DNA of 42,500 nt from Symbiodinium natans (Eukaryota > Sar > Dinophyceae > Suessiales > Symbiodiniaceae): the NCBI GenBank assembly GCA_905221605.1, contig CAJNDS010000447.1, positions 727,657 through 770,156 on the forward strand, read 5' to 3'. A model generated the notes under the pieces. The model had not been told where the DNA came from. It was given only the letters and a program-made list of their open reading frames with translations, and did not search any database. The position numbers and the translations under genes are program-made. Positions 10,493-20,999 of the stretch are shown here, piece after piece (within the stretch, counting starts at the first letter, position 1; every line of letters starts with the position of its first letter).

Positions 10493-10502
10493 CTTGAGCC
10501 AA
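10493..10502 (-). other. Relict spliced-leader 3' end before the MPPL-repeat gene
   Basis: On the minus strand TTGGCTCAAG lies 7 bases before the ATG of the MPPL-repeat gene. It equals the last ten bases of the dinoflagellate spliced leader, whose 3' half is CCATTTTGGCTCAAG. Trans-splicing puts this leader only on mRNA, so a genomic copy directly before an intronless coding region is the known mark of a retroposed cDNA. The match stops after ten bases, consistent with decay. A weaker 7-base match (GGCTCAA) lies about 30 bases further upstream. Confidence 0.65.
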
Positions 10503-10699
10503 GGTCTTCGGAAGTTGAGAGTTGAGCCTAGACAAGACTTGCAGCTCATCTGGGCCTTTGCATCTGGCAGTCAAGTATATTTATACGATCATACGGCAGA
10601 TGATGGACTTGTGGCTTGTGGCCCTTGGTGCGAAGTTCCCGCCCCAGAAACCCTCACAAACCTCTCATTTTGCTCACCGTGTCTCTCCAAAGATCATTG

Positions 10700-13600
10700 C
10701 ATTCCCTGGCTGGGCCTCTTCCTTCTCGAGGCGCTCTTTCTCTTGCTCGGCCTTGCGCTGCTCCGCCTCCGCTTCTTCACTTCTCCACTTCTTGCTCTGC
10801 TTCGAAGGCTCAGTTTCGATTGAGGTTCTCTCTGATTTATCGACTTGTCTACGGATGTGTTGATTTCGCCATCACTACTTGAGGAACCCGAAGAACGGGT
10901 TCTCGACGTCTCAGGCGAGAAACTCGGCATGAGTTTTGCTCCAAGAGGAGAGGACCCTTATGCCCTAACATCGCTTAGCTCGTGTCAGGTGAGCGCCGTG
11001 TCTTGCATCATCACCGAGGAGTTTCGTTTCTGCGCTAGGTACATACTCGCACTTGCCAACAGCAAGCTTAGATGTCTTTGCACGATGAACACCTTGGAGT
11101 GACAACTCCGCAGTCGGCAAAGCTGCGACATGTTGGGCGCCAGAGAGCGTTTCAATTTTGCACTGCAAGCCCTTTCCGGGTGCAACGTTTTAAACAGTTC
11201 TGTGTGGGTGGGACCCCACCAGGCCTCGCGCTCCTGCGCGGCATCGGCCTTGACAGAACATGAATGCAGGGCAAGTAGTGCTACTGCAACTGTGCGCAAG
11301 GTGATGGTATGGTATGGATGAATGTAGACGACATCCGTCACTCTCCTATTCTTCTTTCTCGTGAGGAGTCGCCCTACCGGCGCCCAAAAGAAACATCCCA
11401 AATGGGGCCTGCACAACTACTCCTGATTGATGATTCTCCTTCTTTGTAAGGTTGATCGTCGAAGTTCCGCACTTCGGTGTTCGATGCAGAAACTTGGTCA
11501 CAAGAAAGACACCGCCACGAGAAAAGGCACTGGAGAGGAGGGTGGTTCCGGGAGTAGGGGGTCTTACTCGTCTCGTGGTCTTCTTCTTCTTTTCCTTCTT
11601 CTCAGAATGTGGGACTGGAAGTAGCGCATAACACTGCGATCCTCTGGGCATCCACACGCTCTTTGCTCGGCGGTGGGTAAGGCCCCTCTCCAGAACAGCC
11701 CTGCGCCTGCCCGGTTGAACTGTGTATGGGTGGGGTGTTTACAGTCTTTAGTTGCTGTTAGCCTGCGGCTTAGTCAAAGAACTTTCTTGGTTGAAGACTT
11801 CTCGCCCCAGGATGCGCCATGTGCATCTCGCCTTGCATCCAAGATCTCACTTCTTCGTCCACCTCGAATGGGTGAACTTCCACAAGTTCAGCTCATGCCG
11901 GTTCTTAGTAATAGGGCACGAGGGAAGTAGGTACTTAGTTTGTAGCAACCATTATCGCAATCAAAATCCGTTATTTATCCATGCATCAGGGCTTAGATTG
12001 GGTATCCCTACTTCCCTCATTCCTAACTAAGAACCAGCAAGTCTCGGTTGAGATACCCCCCGCCTCTGAGGTTTTCGCTTCGGGGGCTCTTTGCTTGGCC
12101 TGAGCCACCACAGCCGCCCAGTGACCCTCTACTCTAATTACTTGCCCTCCAGATCCCTCCAGCTACCTTGTGGGCTGATAATGTGAACGAACTATTTCTG
12201 TGTGAGCAGTTGTTATCAATGGTCAAGGCTGAAACATGGTTCGCTTCCCCACCCTGCAGAACACCAGGCTTGCCCAGCTACTAGCCAGAAACCTGCCACG
12301 ATCACTCTGTCGGTAACAACGGAACGGCAGCCATGTTCATAGCAAGGTGAGAGAAAAGGTTCCTGTATCTGGCTGGTCCCACTTCCCAGCTCCACAGATC
12401 TGTGGTGCTCGGCTTCGGTTTTGACATGGCTCGAGCAATTTACATGCACCTGCTGCTCAGGTCGTGAAGAGACCACCAGCCGATAACTGGAAGGCTTTCA
12501 ATGCCATACTTTATCAAGCGCGCCCTACCCTGCCAAAGAAGTATGCAAGCAAGCAACCCTAAAGCGGGGACTGCCCCCCCTCCCCCCCCTCTCCCCTCCC
12601 CCAATGCCTACATAAACGTGCATTGTGGACTTCATGTTGAGTCCCCAGAATCTGACATCCTCAACTCTGAACCCTATTTCAACCCTAAGAGCCCCTCTCT
12701 CTCTCTCGCAGACTCGGGAATCCCTAAACCCTAAGAGCCCCTAAAGCCCTAAACCCCTTGTGAGGGAAGCATGGGCAAACACTGCTCACCGAGCCACCTG
12801 AGTCGGATCCCAGGCTGAGCCTCTTCTTGCGGCACTCCTCCGAGACGCGCCGGGCCTCCTGAAAATTAGGGCTCTTAGGGTTTACATAGGGTAGAATATG
12901 GTAGAATAAGGGACTGCGTGTTTATGCCCGAAACGGGGCTGTAAAGAGTTTACAGGGTTGATAGGTGTGGCATCAGCGACTCTCAGGAAGGCCAAGACTG
13001 GTCGAGCTTCAGTACACAGAGAACGGGACTTAGGTTTGGAGTTTCAGGTGGTTTGGAAGCCTCTAAAACCCCAACTCACAGACATGTCCCGCTGTGTCGC
13101 ACTCCTCGGCCAGCCGATGCTTTTCCTCCACCACGAGCAGTTTTCCTGGAGGCGCACGGAGTTCCGGAAAAAGAAACATCAAGCTTCGGTGCATCGAGCA
13201 GCAGCGAAAGATACCGGAGCCTATGGAGCAAACCGTGAAGATAGGGCCGTAGTCCTAGCCGAACCTTCCAGACTGTCACCTAAACCGAAGAGCAGCCGCC
13301 CGCCATCCTTGCGTTCGTCTCGCGGCTGCCTCTTGGCGAGCTTTCTGGGCATCTGCACGCTTTCGCTCCACCTGCATTGCAACAACTTTTGGGATGCTCC
13401 TATGCCAAACCAACGCCCAACAGCTTGCAGCTCACGTCTTGGACATCCTGGCTCCATCATACTCTTACACTGCCCAGGCCTCAGCCTCCAGTTTCCTCCA
13501 ACGGTAAACCTGTATTCTCAGCGTAGCCTGTGCTTTATCCTGGTGGTTCTTTCTTGTGTTGCTGGCCTCCTTGGCCTCCTCGCGGCGGACCTGCCGCTTC

Positions 13601-15111
13601 GCCTCTGACAAGAGCTGGGGAATGGGTTCGGAATCTTCGGAGTGCTCTTTGCATGGTCCAAACTCCAAACCAAATCTGGAACCTTGAGGAGAAGTTTCAA
13701 GTGGCGGTTTCGGACGAGGGTACGGAGGAGAATGCAGACGCCGGTGCTTTTGGCAGCGCAGCCTCTGCCAGACGGCGAAGCTCAAATGCCAGGCTCTCTC
13801 GCCTCAGGCACAGGGCAGTGACACGCTGGAAAGACGATCCGCGAGTGTGAACAAACTAATCTCAAGAGAAAGACAGGAGCACGTGCGACAGCACAGCCTG
13901 AGATCACCTTGATTCGCACATCGCTCAGAAATTGTAGGTACTGGTCCACTCATTCCTGGCAAGCTGCCTCAAATGCAAGCATCCCTCAGCCTAAACCCTA
14001 AAGGCTCCTCCCCCCCCCGCCTCAACCCCCCCTCACCTCAGCATGAGGCCCCGACTGCTCCTGCTGCCTCCGCTGCGCCTCCTCACTGCGCTGGCGCAGC
14101 GTCGCGCGCTGGCGCTCCGCCTCGTTCGTGTTTGCCAAGGTGTTCTGCCAGATCTGTGCATACCAGAATGGGCTCTTATACCCCTTGATCCTTTGGAACA
14201 GCACCCAATTGAGCTGCCTATGGGTCCCAGATTGTTTCGTCACTCCTGCTGCTGTACTCTTAAGCAAGATTTCGAAACAGAAGCCTCGTAGCGCACGCGC
14301 TCCGCCTCCGCATGCCGGCGCTCCGCCTCTGCCTTTACAAGCTTACAAAGCCTCAATCCCCTAAGCGTGTCATACTGTCATGATTATATGTTGGAGATTC
14401 TCCAGCTCGAAGATAACGATTTGCAACTGGAAGGTCTGGGAGTTCTTTTTCCGGAGGGGGGGGGGGTCATGAGAGTTGCGTGGATGGGTTCCGAAGCAGG
14501 TGTGCAGTACCAGGCGTCAAGGTGCCGCTGTCGGCCTTGAGGGTACTGAGTCATGTGGGAGCTCAGGCTGACACATGAATCAGATTACCTCGATAGGGTC
14601 CATCTGCCTGATGTACAGACTAGGGTCCATCTACCTGATTTATGGAGTAGATACCTCCCAAGACAACCGCTATGTCGGCTGAAGACTGAGGGTGGACTCA
14701 TCCAACCTCGGTAGGAAATATCCGAGGCCTTACCCGCAGTGCGAGAACAAAGGGCCTGTCTCAGCTGGCGCTCCACGGCACGCATCTCCTCAAGGCATCT
14801 GGGTCAACTTGGCAAACGGTTTAGGGTTTAGTCGCTCGTGCTTGCACAAGGCAGGCAAGGTTCGTTGATCCGTATTCGGGTTTGTTTTGCCACCCGCCTA
14901 GCAGACCCCCTCTAAGATCGTATTAGGGTTTAGGCTGCAATAGATTGTGCTTCTTGTCACAGCCGGTGGCTCCCAGACGATTCTATACCATATTCGGCCC
15001 CATGGCCGTTGCGACAGAACGGGGGCTGTGCGGGCTCCGTAATGGGACGGCCTGCGCCTTCAGCTTTAACAGCTCACGCCGCTTCTGCATCACTGAGATG
15101 CCTCCCAGGCT
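10700..15111 (-). CDS. Coiled-coil protein gene with many short exons
   Basis: No family recognised. At least nine minus-strand blocks code charged helices between AG acceptors and GT/GC/GA donors: 15111-15052 (VMQKRRELLKLKAQ), 14798-14734 (CLEEMRAVERQLRQA, donor GTAAGG), 14332-14285 (AEAERRHAEAERVRYE), 14153-14037 (LANTNEAERQRATLRQ), 13825 to about 13700 (RVTALCLRRESLAFELR), 13614-13471 (LLSEAKRQVRREEAKEA), 13371 to about 13305 (VERKRADAQKARQEA), 13145-13080 (KLLVVEEKHRLAEECD, donor GTGAGT), 12858-12790 (EARRVSEECRKKRLSL, donor GTGAGC) and about 10830-10690 (SEEAEAEQRKAEQEKERL). Several adjacent junctions keep phase; others need exons I have not found, so this could be two genes. Heptad-like Glu/Arg/Ala content predicts a long coiled coil, perhaps structural (inference). 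It ends just upstream of the MPPL-repeat gene. Confidence 0.55.
11900..12035. repeat. Inverted-repeat (foldback) element
   Basis: The arms 11900-11934 and 12002-12035 are near-perfect reverse complements: both read GGTTCTTAGT..., GAGGGAAGTAGG and end near TAC when taken inward. They enclose about 67 bases. This size and structure fit a small non-autonomous foldback element or MITE inside the intron-rich 10.9-12.8 kb stretch. No transposase is nearby. Confidence 0.7.
12560..12900. repeat. Poly-C and telomere-like words in intron
   Basis: C-rich runs at about 12573-12602, then scattered CCCTAA and CCCTAAACCC words to about 12755, and AGGGTTTACATAGGG at about 12878-12892, just 5' of the 12858-12790 exon on the minus strand. 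These words recur in introns across the window. Confidence 0.6.
14333..14733. other. Intron with short tandem duplication and poly-G
   Basis: Intron of the coiled-coil gene. It contains a poly-G run at about 14455-14466 and a tandem pair at about 14595-14650: AGGGTCCATCTGCCTGAT followed about 27 bases later by AGGGTCCATCTACCTGAT. Confidence 0.5.
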
Positions 15112-15600
15112 CTGCTAGCTACTGATACAGAAGTAGAACTCAGGATCGTATATCCAGGGCTCTAGGAGATTTAGGGTCTTGAGGAAACTTGTTGCGCGGC
15201 GGCAGGTAGGCAGCAAGCGTGATTACCTCAAGTGACAGCTCGCTCGAATGCGTTCGAGGCCTTTGCTGCCCGGCGTTGTGCTTGACAGTGGGTCTGCAGG
15301 GGTGACCCAGCCACTGCCTCCGACCGGCAAGATTGTAGAAAAGCGGGTGCAGACCGCATGGCTAAAAAGCAAAAAGCGCATGCCGCCTTAGACGACCCAT
15401 ACCCCCCCGTATACTGCCCCTTATACCCCTTAAATCAGTTACATCTCACTGAAGCCCCCTTGAGCTCTCGTGCCTGCTCTGTAGCTCGCTTGTGGAGTCC
15501 GAGGCCTGGAGATGAGAGGAGATGAGAGCCCATCGCCCCCCCCACCAACTTGCAACGCAAAGCAAAATGCGATGGCGACATCATCCAAGCAAAGCATGTT
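15112..15600. other. Stretch with one possible exon
   Basis: Around 15230-15295 a minus-strand block ends at a strong GTAATC donor and reads TTPGSKGLERIRASC or, in another frame, AQRRAAKASNAFERAV. The second suits the coiled-coil gene, the first fits the donor better. Otherwise I see no gene. CCCCTTA words occur at about 15400-15430. Confidence 0.3.
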
Positions 15601-15689
15601 AATCAATGATGAAAACTGACAAAACAAAAGCAAAACATATAATATATAGAGAGAGAAAACAAAAAGGTCTCTGTACTAGTTTGCAACTT

Positions 15690-16863
15690 ACATGAAGAAT
15701 ATGTGTATATCAATATGGCATGTTTGCATATCCGAATAGTAATATTGATGCTCGGGGAAAGCCGAGCAAGGACTAAGGTCTTGGATCTGGATGTTACACT
15801 TTGCACTCTGTGCGCCAAGTCGCGTCTGCGAAGCCTTCTGGGGCGTGGGAGCAATTCCTCTAGTGGCACAACACGGGACTGCCGGAGCATCACGGGTTTC
15901 AATCTTGTTGCAAACTGCATTTGCTATGGTTCTTGCTGGGATTGCAAGCCGTGCGACGGATCTTGAGTGGAAGATGCGCTTCCACGGGTGGCGTCGCCAC
16001 CCCTTGCTGACTCGCCGGCGGAGCCACAATCTCAGCGTGCAAAGCCCTCTACGCAACCCGCACCCCCACGGGCCGAGATATGCCGAGGAACCGTGTTTCG
16101 TGGGCTGTCCACTGAGGCCAGCCTCTGACGACAATAATCGGATGCATTTGAATCGAGGCCTTGTCTTCTTCGGCTCCCAACATCTCTCAATGCAGGTGGG
16201 ACTGGTCTGAGAGTCTGAGATGGGTTCGGGACAAAAATGGGCAAACAGATTCCGGAGGTCCTTGTGGCAATTGTCACTCGTGGCGTCGGCTGGAAGGGCT
16301 CACGGACCTCGACACCTTTCCCGCAGCATTTCTCAAAGGCAAAAAGGTCCGCTGCTCAAAAAAAATCTGGGTGGCCGGGCGTGGCGTGCGCGGGAAGGGG
16401 TTCGGAACTGCACAAGGAGCAGACACCTGCATGGAGGGCCACTCCCAAGACCCTTTCATCAAGCATTTACCCAATTTGCCCCAGGCACGGAGATCTCCCA
16501 ACAAAAAAAATCTCCCAACCTGTCGAATCGGCTCGAAGGCTGGGAGGGAAGTCGTGCTTGGCTGGGAGAAGAGCCGGGTGCACTGAAGGCGTTGGAGGGG
16601 CACCTCACTGCAGATTGGAGTTCACCTCAGGGGCCTCTTCAATTCTAGTTCTAACACCCGGGCCCCCGAAACCTATAAACCCTTCAACGGTGTAAGTGGA
16701 AGGCCGGTGCAATCGTCCGATGGCTGATGACAGGGCTGGAGACGCACCTGCAGCGCGTGGAGACTCGTGAGGTTCAAAAGGATCCTAGCAGGGGGATTGG
16801 GGTTGATAGGGTTCACAGGGTTGCAGGATTCAGCTGTTGCATCCCAGACTTTTCCTCTTCCAT
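15690..16863 (-). CDS. Probable multi-exon gene of unknown function
   Basis: Candidate exons follow the glutaredoxin gene. An ATG at 16863 opens MEEEKSGMQQLNPA. After a strong pyrimidine tract ending GAGCAG, the block starting at 16351 reads DLFAFEKCCGKGVEVREP then FQPTPR and meets a GT donor. The next block starts at an AG acceptor at 16183 and reads MLGAEEDKASIQMHPIIVV, RGWPQWTAHETRFLGISRP, with phase kept across a roughly 90-base intron. Further down, 15920 to about 15740 reads RVVPLEELLPRPRRLRR, a basic stretch that may be a later exon. No family recognised. A connecting exon between 16.8 and 16.36 kb is likely missing. Confidence 0.4.
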
Positions 16864-17074
16864 GTTGCACCACTTCGAGCGAAGCTGCGAAATGATCAAA
16901 AGTTAAACGTCCACCCCTCTGCCCGGCCGACGTAGCCGGAACAAACTCTGTCCATCCAGGCTCATCCCACCTTGCGTGGCAGGGGCCGGCAGCCTGAGGC
17001 ACAAGCAACGTGGACGTGTGGATGTCATCGAAAATTGCCGATGTGCCGGTGTGCCGGAATGTCACCACGAGTTC

Positions 17075-17395
17075 TCACTTCCCCATCAGCTCTTTGATCT
17101 TGCCATTCTTGAGGAGTGGCAAGGTTCCACCCATGCCGCCATCGTTGCACCCTCCAATGAAGTTCTGCTTGACAAAGACTTTGGGGACGCTCGTGGAGCC
17201 ACACTTGGCACTGAGGGCGCTTCGGTCAAAAGACTCGACAACTGTTGGTGTGTAACCTGCATCACGCAGAGCTGACAAAGCCTGTCGGCAGAATGGGCAG
17301 CTGCTGCTCGAGAACACCACCATGTCGTTGGAGCTGATCAGCTCATCAATCGAAGCCATGTTTGCAGAGTTCTGGCTGCCTCCGCTGTTGCCCAT
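17075..17395 (-). CDS. Glutaredoxin, dithiol CPFC type
   Basis: A small thioredoxin-fold enzyme that reduces protein disulfides and protein-glutathione mixed disulfides with glutathione. The 106-residue frame is complete. After a short Ser/Asn-rich leader (residues 1-14) it has MVVFSSSSCPFC with the CPFC active site at 33-36, the cis-Pro motif TSVPKVF around 68-74 and the glutathione-binding GGCND at 81-85. All three hallmark sites are present in the right order and spacing, and the length fits the family. It ends KELMGK with TGA at 17075-17077. It is in a single exon while most neighbours are split. No signal or plastid presequence is evident, so a cytosolic place is likely. The Gly at position 2 could be acylated, but residue 6 is not Ser or Thr, so the myristoylation motif is imperfect. 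Confidence 0.93.
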   Translation of the reverse strand: MGNSGGSQNSANMASIDELISSNDMVVFSSSSCPFCRQALSALRDAGYTPTVVESFDRSALSAKCGSTSVPKVFVKQNFIGGCNDGGMGGTLPLLKNGKIKELMGK

Positions 17396-18341
17396 CGCAG
17401 ATCCTGCTCCACAATCTTAGAGTCTATGGAGCCCAAACGGCCACAACAGTCCACAAGTAGAGAACAAAGGCTCCCTGGCCCTGACCCTCATGGGTTCAAT
17501 CTGTCTTCGACAAGTGGGCTTCTGGAGTCTAAGGCCAAGCACGATGAGGGCAAAGACACTGTACTCAGTGTACCGGGTGATGTGACCGAAGCCACATGCG
17601 CTTTGACCCAGTAGACACGCCTCCACACGGCCAAGGCAAAAGACAATCACACCACAAGCCGTAGGACAACGCACAAAACTGACTTGACAGCTGCTTAAGT
17701 GCGTGCAGGCGGCGGGGAAGTCGGCTGGAATGACAGCCCGGCGATCATTCTACGGCCTGGGTGGCTCTCGAGCGCATGGAGATTTCTCAATCCTTTCCTG
17801 TATAAGCACCCCCATATAGCACCATGATAGAATGCCTAATTGTAGGGCACCATTCTGGGAAGGTCATGGCGTCCACGGCCACTGGACCTGCTACCCTTCA
17901 GCCGAAGCCACGGCTGGCTGCACGCCACAAGAAACGGACATCGCCCGTGTCTATGCCGTTCACTCCGGGGCTTGTCACTCTGAGCTTAGTATACAGGAAA
18001 CACCACAAGTAACAAGATTGTTGTGGCTTCACATGGCCCTGCTCCCCCTCTCTCTGGCCTGAAGCCAATCGTGGCTGCAGCGTTAATTATATATATACAT
18101 ATATATGTACATATGTATATACGCGTACATATATACAAAATCCACCCTGTGTCAAGAGATAGAGCGGGTTGTTGGCCAGACAAAGCGCGTCACTTTGTGC
18201 TCTCGCACTTGCTCCGCGCAAGCGAGCACAAGCCCGTGTGCCCAGTGCTTTGCAGGCACTTCGCCATGGAGGTCTGGCAACGCGAAGGCTAAGGCGATCC
18301 AAACCCCTAAACCCTAAACCCTAAACCCTAGTCGCAACGTT
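17396..18341. other. Stretch without a supported gene
   Basis: This is the upstream flank of the glutaredoxin gene. Open frames on both strands are short and of poor composition. A TA/TACATA microsatellite lies at about 18088-18138 and four CCCTAAA units at about 18302-18330. Confidence 0.5.
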
Positions 18342-18816
18342 TCACCCATCGCTGCGTGCAGAGGAGTCAGAGGAACTGCACAGCGCGATTAGCTCGTCAT
18401 CGGCCAAGGCGAGCAGCTCCTCAGGACTCCAAGATTGACCAGAGCTATACATATATATATATGTGTGTGTGTATACATATATATATATATATCTATATCT
18501 ATATCTATATGTATCATACATAGTGAGTATGTGGACTATATCCTCGAATTTGATATATATATATAGAGAGAGAGAGGTAAATTGATAACTGTTTTCCCAA
18601 TGCCACACCCATGCCCCATCTCCCCCTACATCATATGGCATGTGCCGCCAGTAGTGAACCGGCGGTGCTCTTGATGATCTTCGTCCTGTCCTGCCCAGCT
18701 TCGAGGCGGGTTAAGCCCGCAGGACCCAGCACCGCAAGCACCGGCAGTGGCGGGCTGAAAGGCGCCCCTGCCAGCACCGCGTTCAACAGCTCCTGGGAGC
18801 AAGATTCTTCGGACTT
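18342..18816 (-). CDS. Unknown protein, two probable 3' exons
   Basis: Block 18816-18631 starts after a CTTCAG acceptor and reads KSEESCSQELLNAVLAG, APFSPPLPVLAVLGPAG, LTRLEAGQDRTKIIK, STAGSLLAA, with good codon use. Block 18444-18342 starts after a TATAG acceptor, reads SWSPEELLALADDELIAL, CSSSDSSARSDG and stops at TGA. The two are separated by a TA and CA microsatellite and the exact junction is not resolved; the first block could instead stop at 18631. The second has an acidic helix followed by a Ser-rich acidic tail. No family recognised. Confidence 0.5.
18440..18575. repeat. TA / TATC / GA microsatellites
   Basis: Successive TA, GTGTGT, TATATC and AGAGAG tracts lie inside the intron between the two exons described for this gene. 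A further TA tract lies at about 18857-18874. Confidence 0.9.
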
Positions 18817-18879
18817 CTGAAGCCCAAACTCGGGAATATGAAAAAGTATTTAGATTTATATATATATATATATGCGAAC

Positions 18880-20100
18880 TATTTAATCAACAAAAGTTTT
18901 CCGCGAGGCTTCCATTAACAGACAACGTCCTTTGTCCTCTTGACACACCGACGTCTTCACAGATCCATGTTCTCTTCGGCCTTCATCTTCCGTTTCCTCT
19001 ACATTCTCCTTCCGCGTCTTTGGGTGAGTGTGTGTGTGTGTGTGCGCGCGCTTTGTTCATTGCGACCCTCACGGTCGACCACGGGAATGTCTCTCAGGTC
19101 ATAATACAGACCGTCGACGTCGGTGATGACCTGCTGTTGGCAAGTGTCTGTGCGGCAGGGCTGCCTGGAAACCAAGCTGAGTACTGAGTTTATCTTGTCG
19201 GTTGGTTGATGCTGTCATTATCCTTTCTGTGTGTTTCCTCGCTCTTATGTTTCGGAAATTGAGGATCTTTGAACACATGCAGACATTGAATACAAGGCTG
19301 TCCTTTCAACATCCGAGGAATCCCCTCCAAAAAAATCCCCCCGCAAGTCAGCCCAAGTTCTTACACCCCCCCTTGCAGCCAAGGTCGCCGCGCCGCCACC
19401 TGGCGCCAGGTCTTCCGCATCCACATAGGTGGCGCCCTCAAGTCACCGCTGTGATCAGTGGAAATGGTCGCAGAAAAGGGAGGGGGGGGGGTGTCTTGGG
19501 GGCCGTGCTGCTGTCGTATAAGTCTTATAACCTGCACCCTATCAGAGAAATCAAATACAAGACCCGAGTCCGCTCTGCCCACATTGACTACTTAAGCCTT
19601 CATGTGATTCATATGATTCATGTGATTCGTATGCCACTCATACCGATAAAGCTTTTCATGTACAAAGTGATAACGTGTGCCAAAGTGGCCTCGGGTCCAA
19701 GGAGGCGTAGCCGACGGAGTCTGTCCAAGAGCACCTCCCAATTGCAGAAAAACAAAGAGAGGGAACTCAGAGACTGTCTCAACAAGAAAATGTCTCCTCC
19801 TCCTCCTCCTCCTAGTTGTTGCTCCCGCCGGGCCCCTTTTGCCGCGACCAGAAAGCATTAACTCCCGTCCTCGCTTCTTCAGTTTGGGCTGTTGTTGCCC
19901 GGGGTTTTTGCCAACCACCAAGTTGTTGCACTGCTGGGCAGTTTCAGAAGACGACCAGGGTCAAAGGTTTAGGGGTCTTCCATTCTTTCTCTTCCTTTGC
20001 TGTTGCTTCTATTTCTCTGCGGCGTTCAGGGACTCACCAGGCCTTTCCTCCTGGGCTGTAGGGAGGTGTGTTCAATTGTGCGGCCCTCACGAATCTCTGT
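18880..20100. other. Stretch with isolated exon-like blocks only
   Basis: A GT/GC microsatellite lies at about 19028-19050. A 45-base minus-strand block at about 19730-19685 (VLLDRLRRLRLLGPE) follows a pyrimidine-rich AG and ends at a GC donor; it may be an exon of the thioredoxin-like gene or of the next gene. A CTC triplet tract lies at 19795-19815. Nothing else is convincing. Confidence 0.35.
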
Positions 20101-20187
20101 GAGCCTCCCACCGCCGCAGCATCGCCGCCCCTCTTCCAAAGCCGATGCACTACAGTAGCGGTTCCGTCAGTCCCAAGAAGTCCCCTT

Positions 20188-20219
20188 CGAGAGAGAGAGA
20201 GAGAGAGAGAGAAAAAAAA
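20188..20219. repeat. GA microsatellite with poly-A
   Basis: About 13 GA repeats followed by eight A residues on the plus strand. Confidence 0.95.
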
Positions 20220-20399
20220 TACAAAACTCGTGGGTTCAAATGCCGCCGTTCCCAGCGCCTGCAGTCTGCTGCTCCGTGCTTCCGGGCGTCTCAATGCTCA
20301 CACTTTGGCCCACCGTCCACGCGGTCATGGGGAGCCACCCGTCTTTTGTCCAACTTGTGCGTCTCTCCCCAGGTGCCCTGTCTGCTTCCACTGGGCCCC

Positions 20400-20939
20400 T
20401 CCCCGCATTGACTCCAAGATCTGAGACCGCAAAGGCCCCAAATTATCACAGCTACCATGTGCCCCCACCATGTGCCCCCTTGCTGCGCGCAACACAGAGG
20501 CCGCATTGCAAGGCCTTGCAGGGGCCACAGTAGTCGGCGCCGAAGACCATGACCGCCGGCGCGCGCAAAGCCAGAAGGTCTTAGGACACAGGCAACACAC
20601 AAGAAAACACAATGGCAAGCACTTTTCAGATCACGTCTCCGAAGTCTCACTCAACTCTTGAAGGGATCCGAGGCTATGGCTTGATCCAGGTTGGATGCCT
20701 TTCCTGACTTTTCGCGGTTTTCACATAAAAAAAACCACAGCCCTGAAACCCCTGCACGCAGTCACACGCACACAGATGCCACGAGTGCCTCCATGGCTCG
20801 TAGCTTGCCGGCTGATTTTGCATGGGCCCGCCGCCACGAAACCTTTCGAGGACGGGGTGCTCCAGAGCAGCAGCAAGGCACTGGAGATCCAGAGCCAAGT
20901 GCCAGGTCGCCGAGGCCGCCGAGGTGCATTTCGCAGCAT
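20400..20939 (-). CDS. Plastid-targeted thioredoxin-like protein, 5' exons
   Basis: Exon 1 (20939-20780) codes a bipartite plastid presequence: basic start MLRNAPRRPRRPG, hydrophobic signal core WLWISSALLLLW at residues 15-26, then SSKGFVAAGP, an FVAP-type motif that follows the signal cleavage site in peridinin-plastid proteins, and a Ser/Thr/Arg-rich transit region. Exon 2 (20579-20515) continues in phase with LLALRAPAVMVFGADYCGPC, holding a YCGPC active site at residues 70-74 where classical thioredoxins have WCGPC. Both introns start with GC; the first is 200 nt. A likely exon 3 starts at 20420 after a CTCAG acceptor (ILESM), as expected after CGPCK. The remaining fold (cis-Pro and last strands) was not located, so the 3' end is unknown and the gene could extend to about 19.7 kb. 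Role: disulfide reduction in the plastid (family knowledge plus inference). Confidence 0.75.
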
Positions 20940-20999
20940 TTTCGAGAGGTGCAGGGGGTTCTGTTCCTCTAGAGATCTTCCATCCGTGCCAGTACGTAC

